IMG/VR virus record: IMGVR_UViG_3300024518_004078 | Location: 1 to 50,056 of that record | Length of the DNA stretch: 50,056 nucleotides | Source: a virus | Reading direction: 5' to 3' (one strand) | Shown: positions 24,016-31,230 of the stretch, one piece after another | Layout: each line of letters starts with the position of its first letter | How positions within the stretch are numbered: the first letter of the stretch is position 1 | The notes under the pieces: model-generated | What the model was told of the DNA's origin: nothing | The model's input: only the letters and a program-made list of their open reading frames with translations | The model's database searches: none | Position numbers and translations under genes: made by a program

Positions 24016-25758
24016 ATGGCTATTAATCCAGAAATAAAAATCGATCTACCTGCCGATCCGGGCGTTGCTGGCGTCTCGCGCGAGGAGCTCTACGCGAAAA
24101 TTTCCGGCGCGCCGATACTGGTTACGCTCTCTCTGGGATCCGTTGTTGGGGTCACGGCCTACGAGTGGTCGCTGGTCGATAGGCCGGTAGGATCTACGGC
24201 GGTTCTTTCTTCGACCACGGCCGCGAGTCCGACGTTTACTGCCGATCAGGGACCGATCACAGGCACGTATTTGATCCGATGTATTATCAATTTCGGTACC
24301 GAATCTACTAAAGAGGGGATATCTTTTGGTACGGAAGTCGAAGATTTCCGGGAACCGGCGGCCGGGGAAACGAATGAATTTGATCTAGACGAGGGCTGGA
24401 AAGTTGCTATCACAAAAATAATAAGGGCCATGGATGCGGCCCTCTCTACAAATACACTAAACGAGGCATACGACGAAGGCGGGGCTGGGGCCGGGAGAAC
24501 AATAACAGTTGACTCGGGACCGGTGGCGCTTGTGGGGGTTGGTAATCTATTATTTGCCGGAGACCTCACACCAAGCGGCGATGATAGCGCGATACTAATG
24601 GGAAGGGGCATTTCGGGCGATTCTCTTTTTTCTCACGGCATAAGAGATGAAAGTACTTTTACGTCCACCACCACAGGCGCTTACAGCTCCTACGATTCTC
24701 AGTACGTGATCTCCGGGGCAACCCACTATAACCACATGAATCAGTACCAGGCGCGGGCACAATTTAACGGCACTGATCAGATAGATGCCTGTTACGGTTT
24801 AACTTTTTTATGCACGAACGCGAACACCGGAACGATTAACCAGGCGTTCGGTTTACATGTTCTAAACCCCGTGAATTCAGGCGGTGGGGCTATTAGTGAT
24901 TGGCGAGCGATCTACATACCGGCTATAACGGCAACATTGGCCCAAAAATATGCCTTTTACTCGGTGTCTACGGATCTGCCATCCTTTCACGGCGGTTTTT
25001 GGCAGACGGGTGGCGACATCACGGCGGCTGGAAACTTGCTTAGTACCAATCTTAAATCTTACGTGTCGGGAGAGTCGACAAATATAGGAGTGGGGTTTTC
25101 GAATAATTCATATTTCTTTTGCACCACGGGTGGGACCAATTCCGGAAATTCCTTAAGCGGTGGCATTGTCCGAACTACCCTATATGGCAATCGATCTGGG
25201 TATAATATGACCGATGCCAACGAGATGACCGCAATTGGTGCCTATTCAGCGTACAGTTCGGCGGGCGCGGATGGGGGTGTATATCTCGGACATGAATCTG
25301 GATATTTCGAAACGGCCGATAACAAACTTTTCATCGACAACGCCAAAAGAACAAACGAGGCGGACGGAAGGGTGAAAGCTCTCCTTTACGGAGTGTTCGA
25401 CGCGGCCACAGCCAATCAGGTCTTGACCTGTAATGGGAACTTTAATGCGACGGAACTCTTGCAGGGCGCGAAGGGCGCGGATTTGGCAAGCGCTACCGAT
25501 ATGGCCGTTCCTGGGGCTAACTACTGCGACGTAACTGGCACGACACAGATTGACACAATGGCCACAACGGGCATATTGGCCGGTTGTATTGTCGTTTTGC
25601 AATTTGACGCCTCTGTTACCGTCAAGCACAATACCGCAGGAGCAGGCGCGCTGTTTTTACTCTCAGGCGCGGTAGATTTCTCTGCGACTGTAAACGATAC
25701 ACTGACCATTGTTTACGATGGAACCAATTGGCGAGAATCAGCAAGAGCTGTAATATAG
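24016..25758 (+). CDS. Tail fibre or tailspike-like structural protein
   Basis: 580 residues. An Ig/PKD-like N-terminal domain (about 25-110, AYEWSLVDRPVGSTAVLSS) is followed by a long Gly/Thr/Ser-rich beta region. Near 400-450 a YadA-head-like pattern (TAIGAYSAYSSAG; VYLGHESGYFETADNKLFID) suggests a trimeric fibre. The C-terminus is a small beta domain (AGALFLLSGAVDFSATVND). It is probably a receptor-binding fibre. It sits between gp47 and gp48, where Mu has no gene. Confidence 0.75.
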   Translation: MAINPEIKIDLPADPGVAGVSREELYAKISGAPILVTLSLGSVVGVTAYEWSLVDRPVGSTAVLSSTTAASPTFTADQGPITGTYLIRCIINFGTESTKEGISFGTEVEDFREPAAGETNEFDLDEGWKVAITKIIRAMDAALSTNTLNEAYDEGGAGAGRTITVDSGPVALVGVGNLLFAGDLTPSGDDSAILMGRGISGDSLFSHGIRDESTFTSTTTGAYSSYDSQYVISGATHYNHMNQYQARAQFNGTDQIDACYGLTFLCTNANTGTINQAFGLHVLNPVNSGGGAISDWRAIYIPAITATLAQKYAFYSVSTDLPSFHGGFWQTGGDITAAGNLLSTNLKSYVSGESTNIGVGFSNNSYFFCTTGGTNSGNSLSGGIVRTTLYGNRSGYNMTDANEMTAIGAYSAYSSAGADGGVYLGHESGYFETADNKLFIDNAKRTNEADGRVKALLYGVFDAATANQVLTCNGNFNATELLQGAKGADLASATDMAVPGANYCDVTGTTQIDTMATTGILAGCIVVLQFDASVTVKHNTAGAGALFLLSGAVDFSATVNDTLTIVYDGTNWRESARAVI

Positions 25759-25767
25759 GGAGATACT

Positions 25768-26067
25768 ATGATACTAACAGGCAAAAAGGCGCTCGCTTCC
25801 AAATTGGCCGATCCAAAGGTGAAAATACACAAATATAAGGGTGTAGTGAAGGGGGCAGACACGAAAGATGAAATTTTCTCGGGTGCGATAGAAGACATTG
25901 ATATCGTCATGGCCCGTAAAATACTCAACTATTCGGCGGATCTTTTGTGGTGCAAGATCGATCCTGTTAAAAGGTGTGAACACGGAAACCCAACAGAAGA
26001 AAACTGCTCCACGTGCGCTTTTGAGATCAAGATAGCGAAAGGCGAAAGATTGTCTAAATTCCATTGA
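25768..26067 (+). CDS. Hypothetical protein with small Cys cluster
   Basis: 99 residues. Mixed alpha/beta, with a C-terminal RCEHGNPTEENCSTC segment (Cys/His pattern CxH...CxxC, about 73-86) that probably binds zinc. Follows the fibre gene by 9 bases. Its end overlaps the promoter at 26064. Could be a fibre chaperone, but there is no motif for it. Confidence 0.55.
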   Translation: MILTGKKALASKLADPKVKIHKYKGVVKGADTKDEIFSGAIEDIDIVMARKILNYSADLLWCKIDPVKRCEHGNPTEENCSTCAFEIKIAKGERLSKFH

Positions 26068-26093
26068 CATTGGCTGTTTAAATATACTAGAAT
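26064..26093 (+). promoter_or_regulatory. Internal promoter in the late tail region
   Basis: TTGACA (26064-26069), 18-bp spacer, TAGAAT (26088-26093). Both boxes are close to consensus. It would start a transcript about 20 bases before the Shine-Dalgarno AGGGAGAG of the gene at 26122 and serve gp48, the fibre gene and the lysis genes. Confidence 0.65.
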
Positions 26094-26121
26094 TCGTGAA
26101 ACTTTAAACAAGGGAGAGCAA

Positions 26122-26448
26122 ATGAAAATTGATGTAACAAAACAGTTAACAAACTTCAACGGAGATCCAGCAATGGGACCCGATGGCACCCCTATTCTAG
26201 TAAGGTGGGCGCTGTGTACGGCTTTGGAAAGTGGAGATAAAGAGGCAGACGGGGAGATTAAATTCAGGCGCGGCGCGTTGGGACAAAAGATTATCAATTC
26301 CGATAGTCCCGACCTAGATGAAGAAGACCGAACAGAGTTAAAAAAATTAGTCAAGGAAATTCATAGCCCGTCCGTCGTTTTCCAGGTTGTGGGTATGTTA
26401 TCGGATCCGGTTCCGTCCGTCGCTCTCGCCCCGGAGGAAACAAAATAA
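26122..26448 (+). CDS. Small hypothetical protein (tail region)
   Basis: 108 residues, acidic, alpha/beta. Contains LVRWALCTALESGDKEADGE and a helical EEDRTELKKLVKEIHSP, a pattern met in small phage proteins of unknown role that expand a start segment and a length-limited helix. First gene after the internal promoter. One base separates it from gp48. Confidence 0.55.
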   Translation: MKIDVTKQLTNFNGDPAMGPDGTPILVRWALCTALESGDKEADGEIKFRRGALGQKIINSDSPDLDEEDRTELKKLVKEIHSPSVVFQVVGMLSDPVPSVALAPEETK

Positions 26449-27237
26449 ATGGTTAGCGGTTACGGATTAGGCGGGTTCGGTGGTTTTTCGGAACCGTGGG
26501 GTAGTATTCTTCATGGCTTGGGGATCACTGTCAATCCACCCCTTCTAAACCGCATGTATCGCGCCCTATTGCCGCCGGGTTCACTCTGGAAACCCAAGGT
26601 TGACGGCTATTTCGATCAGTGGATCTGGGGGAAAGCCGATAATTTCGCGTATCTTCATAATTTCCTTTCCGGGTTGGCATTTCTTAGAGATCCGAACTTC
26701 ACACCTATATTAGAAGACCTGGAAAAGGAATTTGGGGTTGTAACCGATACCGCGATCAGCGAGTCAATCAGGCGGCAACAGCTTGCGGGAATTGCATACG
26801 CGGTGCCGGGGGGCGGGTCTCTGGACGATTTACAGGATGCTCTAACGGCCGCTGGGTTCGACGCCACGGTCTACGCAAACGACCCGATTATCGACCCGTC
26901 CCTAGTTATCTCCGATTCCGATCTGTTGGTCAATGGCGAAAACATTGAGACGCAGGGCCCGGCGTATTTGATGCAAGCCGGGGGCGCGTACACGGCCGGG
27001 AATACAAACGCAGTCGCGGGATATTTTCAGGCTATGACCACAACCACCGTCGACTATAAGATTCCCACGGATCCGCGTAGGTGGAATTTTATATTTTTCA
27101 TCGGTGGCACTCGACCTGTTCCGACGACGATCAACCCGGCGTTGATTCCGGCGGAGCGGCGTATGGCGTTTGAAAAAATAATTTTGAAATACAAACCCGA
27201 CCATTCTTGGGCCGGTTTAGTGGTTACGTATATATAG
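26449..27237 (+). CDS. Baseplate protein, Mu gp48-like (DUF2313)
   Basis: 262 residues (Mu gp48 about 190). N-terminal Gly-rich start, then RALLPPGSLW (39-48) and the helical part LSGLAFLRDPNFTPILEDLEKEFG typical of gp48/YmfQ proteins. The C-terminal part is extended. It follows baseplate J in Mu and joins fibres to the baseplate. Confidence 0.75.
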   Translation: MVSGYGLGGFGGFSEPWGSILHGLGITVNPPLLNRMYRALLPPGSLWKPKVDGYFDQWIWGKADNFAYLHNFLSGLAFLRDPNFTPILEDLEKEFGVVTDTAISESIRRQQLAGIAYAVPGGGSLDDLQDALTAAGFDATVYANDPIIDPSLVISDSDLLVNGENIETQGPAYLMQAGGAYTAGNTNAVAGYFQAMTTTTVDYKIPTDPRRWNFIFFIGGTRPVPTTINPALIPAERRMAFEKIILKYKPDHSWAGLVVTYI

Positions 27238-27247
27238 AGGTTTAAAA

Positions 27248-28735
27248 ATGATAGATTATTCCACATTGGCTAATACAGTTGGCGCGTTTCCGACCGTCAC
27301 GGGCAAGGATGCCACCGGGCCGTCTACTCCGGATGGAACGCCCTATAACGAGATAGTGATAAACGATCTATGGGGAGCGGCGCAAGCTCTACTATCAGCG
27401 GCCGGATTTGCCCCCGATGGCAACGCGGAGGCGGACGGAACTTCGCAACGCCTTGCGGCCCTTAAACGTTTGTTTGGAGAGCAGACATTGCCCCCAAATA
27501 TTTCAAACGAGCAGATAGCCTCTAAACGGTTCGGATCGACGGTCGCGACCGGCGCGCCGTGGGGCCATATGTGGTCAACTCAGAATTCCATCTCAGCGGG
27601 TGGCACTACGGAGATCGTAGATCTGGCGGTTGCGTTTGCAGATTCGAAAAAATATCTTTTAGCTCTCGATCGTTCGGTGCCGGAGGTCCTCCAATACGAT
27701 ACCGACACGCTCGTTCAAACGGCCGCCTCCGGATCGGTCGCGCTTTTAGCGGGTCTACCGTCCGGTGGTGGTGAGACGTGGGAGCCAACGGCGTTTTGTT
27801 CCGATGGAACGTTTGTTTTTATCATGTTTATGGACACGGCGGCGTCTCCAAACGAAACGCATTATATCCAAAAATACCGTGTCTCCGATTGGTCAACTGG
27901 TGCGGCGGTCGGATGGCCGGCCACCGGTACGGCGTTGGCCGGAACGGGGACTAATCCGTTCGGATCGGCCCCGTCGAATTACGGGAACGACCGGGTGATT
28001 ATTGCCGACGATACAAATATAGCCACGGCCAATTCCTGGATCGCGGCCACGGCTGGGGTGTCTACGTGTATCTCTATCGTGACCCGTGCAGCCGGAGTGA
28101 TAACAGCTAGCGGAGCCGGAGACAGTAACAACGGCGCGGCCATCTACCCTACGGGCGGTGGGCTGGTGTCCGATGGAACAAATATTTTCTGGGGCAATCG
28201 AGACGGCGCGGCGGCCGCGAATAGCCGGTATTGTAGCGCGGTCATTGCCGGACCCACGGCCGGGATCGGTTCTGGCGGCTGGCCGACCGACGTAGGATCG
28301 AAACAGGGAATTAGGGGTGCTGGTTTCGATGGCGATATATCGTATGCGTTTGTCGATAGTAACTCGATCGATCCAATCATTGCGTCGGTTGGGGATTCAA
28401 CTTTTGGGACAATCGATATCAGCCCCGCTTTCTTTAATGCCTTGACCGATGCGACCTTTGATGGGTCGTTTCTATGGGTCATGGGCAACGATGGAGCCGG
28501 GCAGGTATTGGTAGTCAAAATCGATGTTTCAGCACTCGAAACCGGCGCGAATACGTTTGAAACCTATCTCAGAGGTGTGTTTTATTTTGATACTGCTGTA
28601 ATTTCAGCGGGGAACACCAATGTTTTGGGCCGTATACTTTTCGACGGCCGCGACGTGTGGATGGTAGCCGACAAAAGAGCCGGACAGACGTTTTCCGGCG
28701 TAATCCGGCGCACTCCTCGCGCGATGGTCAGATAA
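27248..28735 (+). CDS. Tail fibre-like protein, possible beta-propeller
   Basis: 495 residues. An N-terminal region (about 1-95) looks like a baseplate attachment part. The rest has repeated blades with FCSDGTFVFIMFMDT, LVSDGTNIFWGNRDG and TFDGSFLWVMGNDG spacing (SDGTxxF/W), as in propeller or repeat receptor-binding proteins. It takes the place of the Mu fibre gene S after gp48. The receptor is unknown. Confidence 0.7.
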   Translation: MIDYSTLANTVGAFPTVTGKDATGPSTPDGTPYNEIVINDLWGAAQALLSAAGFAPDGNAEADGTSQRLAALKRLFGEQTLPPNISNEQIASKRFGSTVATGAPWGHMWSTQNSISAGGTTEIVDLAVAFADSKKYLLALDRSVPEVLQYDTDTLVQTAASGSVALLAGLPSGGGETWEPTAFCSDGTFVFIMFMDTAASPNETHYIQKYRVSDWSTGAAVGWPATGTALAGTGTNPFGSAPSNYGNDRVIIADDTNIATANSWIAATAGVSTCISIVTRAAGVITASGAGDSNNGAAIYPTGGGLVSDGTNIFWGNRDGAAAANSRYCSAVIAGPTAGIGSGGWPTDVGSKQGIRGAGFDGDISYAFVDSNSIDPIIASVGDSTFGTIDISPAFFNALTDATFDGSFLWVMGNDGAGQVLVVKIDVSALETGANTFETYLRGVFYFDTAVISAGNTNVLGRILFDGRDVWMVADKRAGQTFSGVIRRTPRAMVR

Positions 28736-28747
28736 GGGAGAAATGAG

Positions 28748-29269
28748 ATGAAATATTTTTTAATAGCAATGTTTTTTTTTACCCCGACAATATCGGAGGC
28801 CGATCGCGTTACCGTTCGGACTGTCCTAACTGATCGGACTACCGTACGGGCCTATATCAGCTATTTTAAACGAGACGTAAAAGTGTCATACCGAAACCGA
28901 GCCGTAGCATTAACCGATAAAATCGTTTCGATATCCAGAAAAAACGGTGTGGATCCCTTTCTGACGGCTCTAATGATGCGTTACGAATCCAGTTATCAAC
29001 CGGGTGTCATTGGCAAATTAGGCGAGCGCGGTTTGATGCAAGTACACCCTATTTTGTTGGGATCCCGAGAAATGGAAACGATCGACGACGAGATCCGGAT
29101 CGGCGTAGAGCACCTCTCAAAGTCGCTCGACGCTTGTCCAAGTCTCAAGCAATCAATAAACCATTACATGTCCGGGCGTTGTTTTCCCATTTACCGAAAA
29201 CCCGAAATGCGATTTAATAATTATGTCAACGCTGTAAAAATATTCAGAGGTGAAGATGTCGATTTCTGA
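28748..29269 (+). CDS. Lytic transglycosylase endolysin with signal peptide
   Basis: 173 residues. Hydrophobic N-terminus (about 2-17) with a possible cleavage after SEA18 (or a signal-arrest-release anchor). The SLT fold (about 55-165) shows the catalytic Glu80 in RYESSY, then GERGLMQVHP (92-101) and INHYMSG. It cleaves the glycan strands of peptidoglycan. GGGAG lies 8 bases before the ATG. As it carries its own export signal it may not need a pore holin. Confidence 0.85.
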   Translation: MKYFLIAMFFFTPTISEADRVTVRTVLTDRTTVRAYISYFKRDVKVSYRNRAVALTDKIVSISRKNGVDPFLTALMMRYESSYQPGVIGKLGERGLMQVHPILLGSREMETIDDEIRIGVEHLSKSLDACPSLKQSINHYMSGRCFPIYRKPEMRFNNYVNAVKIFRGEDVDF

Positions 29270-29678
29270 AATTCCTATTTCGAAAAAAATCAGCTGGGCC
29301 GCAAAGAATCTGAAAAATGTTATTTTTCTTGTTGTCTTCTCCGGGGGCGCGCTTACGTTTGTCTTGGGCTGGCGGTTTTATGATAAGACCGAAATCGACA
29401 CGCAACATCAGGCGACGCACGATTTAATATCCGGAGTTGTCGATCGCTTTGATGTCCATGTAGAAAAAAATGCAGACGATTTCGAAATACTCACCACCAC
29501 TATCGGCCAGATCCAAACCGTACAAAGGAAATCATACGCCCGAGATGAGGCGCGCCGGGTTACCGGTCATATTAGAGACAGGGACAAGAGAGAGCGGCAA
29601 TACGATTTTATCGTAGAAAAAAATATGTTCCGGCTGGAAAACAAACTGGATACCTGCTCGGATACCCGATGCCGATGA
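29256..29678 (+). CDS. Single-helix membrane protein with coiled coil (holin or inner spanin-like)
   Basis: 140 residues. One transmembrane helix (about 22-39, NVIFLVVFSGGALTFVLGW) after a basic N-terminus, then a long charged helical region (about 60-130). This shape fits an inner-membrane spanin or a lysis accessory protein better than a multi-helix holin. It overlaps the endolysin gene by 14 bases. ATG 29256 has AGAGG at 29245, and a GTG at 29250 is the alternative. Confidence 0.65.
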   Translation: MSISEIPISKKISWAAKNLKNVIFLVVFSGGALTFVLGWRFYDKTEIDTQHQATHDLISGVVDRFDVHVEKNADDFEILTTTIGQIQTVQRKSYARDEARRVTGHIRDRDKRERQYDFIVEKNMFRLENKLDTCSDTRCR

Positions 29679-30016
29679 GAGAGGGCGAAAAAATAAGGGA
29701 AATTCTCGCGTGTCTCAGTCCGGCGAAACGACTATTCAGAATCAACGCGGGAATGGGTTGGGTCGGTAAGATCGTCCGCAGGGAAGGAAATATTCTCATT
29801 TTAAAAGATCCCCGGCCCCTACACGCAGCGCCCAAAGGTTGGCCCGATTTGTCCGGCTGGGAATCGATCACCGTCACTCCGGAGATGGTGGGCCAAAAGA
29901 TTGCGGTTTTCACGGGGATAGAAGTGAAAGTTACTGGGAACCTCCGCCCGGAACAGGCCAATTTTAAGAAAATTTTGGAGGATCAGGGTGGGATATTTGA
30001 GGTTGTTCGGGATTAG
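29669..30016 (+). CDS. VRR-NUC-type nuclease
   Basis: 115 residues, full length for a stand-alone VRR-NUC domain of the PD-(D/E)XK superfamily. Motifs: conserved RINAGMGWVGK (24-34), GWPDL (57-61, catalytic Asp60), IEVK (84-87, Glu85 and Lys87) and RPEQANFKKIL (93-103, the Gln helix). Such phage enzymes cut branched DNA and clear Holliday junctions before packaging. Overlaps the preceding gene by 10 bases and is the last plus gene. The end is convergent with the minus gene after it. Confidence 0.85.
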   Translation: MPMREGEKIREILACLSPAKRLFRINAGMGWVGKIVRREGNILILKDPRPLHAAPKGWPDLSGWESITVTPEMVGQKIAVFTGIEVKVTGNLRPEQANFKKILEDQGGIFEVVRD

Positions 30017-30282
30017 CACCGGGATCGATTTTGCCAGGGGCCTAAACTCTTTTTGTTTTTTCGAGGATCCGGATCCTCGACTTCATAAGTCTCAACGATC
30101 GCAACGTCCGTAAATTCCTCACCCGTAAAATCGAAAAACTCTCTTTTGACTTCCTCTCTTTTCAATAGCTTTTTGCCGTGAATAAAGACCGCAACATCCC
30201 CGGCGTCTACTGGCGTGAAGATATTTCCCATTTGTACCATGTCCGGCCCGCATCCTTTGTTTTTGTATACTGTTAGGGTCAT
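30013..30282 (-). CDS. Hypothetical protein
   Basis: 89 residues, alpha/beta, with a C-terminal basic tail. The start at 30282 is preferred to the in-frame one at 30384: AGGAAAT lies before it and it couples by ATGA to the zinc-ribbon gene upstream. A perfect 20-bp palindrome (30061-30080) lies in its coding sequence. No family recognised. Shares 4 bases with the convergent nuclease gene end. Confidence 0.6.
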   Translation of the reverse strand: MTLTVYKNKGCGPDMVQMGNIFTPVDAGDVAVFIHGKKLLKREEVKREFFDFTGEEFTDVAIVETYEVEDPDPRKNKKSLGPWQNRSRC

Positions 30283-30419
30283 TTTAATTTCCTGTCTTTG
30301 ATTATTTCCTGGATTACTAGGAGCGGCGAAGCGGATAAACATATAGGACAGACTAGCGTCTTTTTTCCTAGTTTTTCCCCGCATTCCTCACAAAATTGAT
30401 GTGGTATTATTGTTTCCAT
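30279..30419 (-). CDS. Small zinc-ribbon protein from the conserved promoter cassette
   Basis: 46 residues with CEECGEKLGKKTLVCPIC, a CxxC-13-CxxC zinc ribbon. AGGGAAAG precedes ATG 30419. The reading frame is open upstream to the transcription start: the first base of the predicted mRNA is the A of an in-frame ATG at 30455, which would add MMRDTQNTEGKK. The same leader occurs at 30843 and, in shorter form, at 44493. Function unknown, probably early. Confidence 0.6.
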   Translation of the reverse strand: METIIPHQFCEECGEKLGKKTLVCPICLSASPLLVIQEIIKDRKLK

Positions 30420-30461
30420 TTTCTTTCCCTCCGTGTTTTGTGTGTCCCTCATCATGAGGGA

Positions 30462-30490
30462 AATATAATACGGCGTGACGCCGGGGTCAA
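30462..30490 (-). promoter_or_regulatory. Minus promoter with internal palindrome (cassette copy 1)
   Basis: On the minus strand: TTGACC (30490-30485), 17 bp, TATATT (30467-30462). The spacer holds the palindrome CGGCGTCACGCCG. The predicted start is 30455, at ATGATGAGGGACACAC. Identical layout to copy 2 at 30886-30914. Confidence 0.75.
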
Positions 30491-30552
30491 CCCCGATGAA
30501 CTCTTTTTTTGCTTTTTTACCTCCGCCGCCCCGAAGGGCGGCCGGTTTGTTG

Positions 30553-30843
30553 TTAAGAAATATCCGCGCAAAAAACCCGGTTATAGGCTTGGATGCATTC
30601 GTCATTGATACACTCAGGAATCGAAGTGGCCGGGGTGCGTCGGTGCCCATCCCAGTGGTTCGCGGCGATATTCAGATCCCGGCAAATTTTGCTGATCGTG
30701 CCGTGGGGGGATTTGATCCATCCCGGAATATTTGCGGCGTTTCTTCCCCCGCGCGGCCCGCGAGTTGGGAGCGCGTCGATCTCCTCGATGTAAAGTTTTT
30801 TGATAAATTTGATTCTTTTTTCTAATAAGTCTGTTTTCGTCAT
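30553..30843 (-). CDS. Hypothetical protein from the conserved promoter cassette
   Basis: 96 residues. Basic, mixed helix and loop, with CRDLNIAANHWDGH that looks like a recognition helix or HNH-like remnant, but no complete motif. Start 30843 has GGAGGGAAAG before it. An in-frame extension MMRDTQNTEGKK begins at the predicted transcription start. Possibly a small DNA-binding early protein. Confidence 0.55.
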   Translation of the reverse strand: MTKTDLLEKRIKFIKKLYIEEIDALPTRGPRGGRNAANIPGWIKSPHGTISKICRDLNIAANHWDGHRRTPATSIPECINDECIQAYNRVFCADIS

Positions 30844-30885
30844 TTTCTTTCCCTCCGTGTTTTGTGTGTCCCTCATCATGTATAA

Positions 30886-30914
30886 AATATAACACGGCGT
30901 GACGCCGGTTTCAA
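30886..30914 (-). promoter_or_regulatory. Minus promoter with internal palindrome (cassette copy 2)
   Basis: On the minus strand: TTGAAA (30914-30909), 17 bp, TATATT (30891-30886). The spacer holds CGGCGTCACGCCG. The predicted start is about 30879, again at ATGATGAGGGACACAC. The leader is identical to copy 1 through GAGGGAAAGAAAATG. Confidence 0.75.
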
Positions 30915-30933
30915 CTGGAAAAGTGAAAATAAA

Positions 30934-31227
30934 TTATTTTTTTATCGCGCGGCGTTTTTTCAATATATTGACAGGGATCACAAAATTATTGTCGATTTCC
31001 TCGAAACACAGAGTTCCGTTTTTGTCATCCGAGTAACCCAGGTCGGGCAAGAACCGCCTAGTTTTCAGTGTCAATCGTTCACACAGTAGATCGAATCTAT
31101 CACCCGCATAGAATTCCAGGGCCGTCTCTCTGGAAACGTTTTCCAATTTCATCCAGTATTGGATCATTCTTTCCCTAAAATCCTTGGGTCCCTCTGCGTA
31201 AAAAATCTCAAAATATTTTATCCCCAT
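30934..31227 (-). CDS. Hypothetical protein
   Basis: 97 residues, mixed helix and strand, basic tail (KKRRAIKK). No recognised domain. Last gene of the operon that runs from 41 kb. The amidase stop lies three bases upstream of its start. The sequence of the amidase end supplies GGAGG. Confidence 0.6.
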   Translation of the reverse strand: MGIKYFEIFYAEGPKDFRERMIQYWMKLENVSRETALEFYAGDRFDLLCERLTLKTRRFLPDLGYSDDKNGTLCFEEIDNNFVIPVNILKKRRAIKK

Positions 31228-31230
31228 TTT

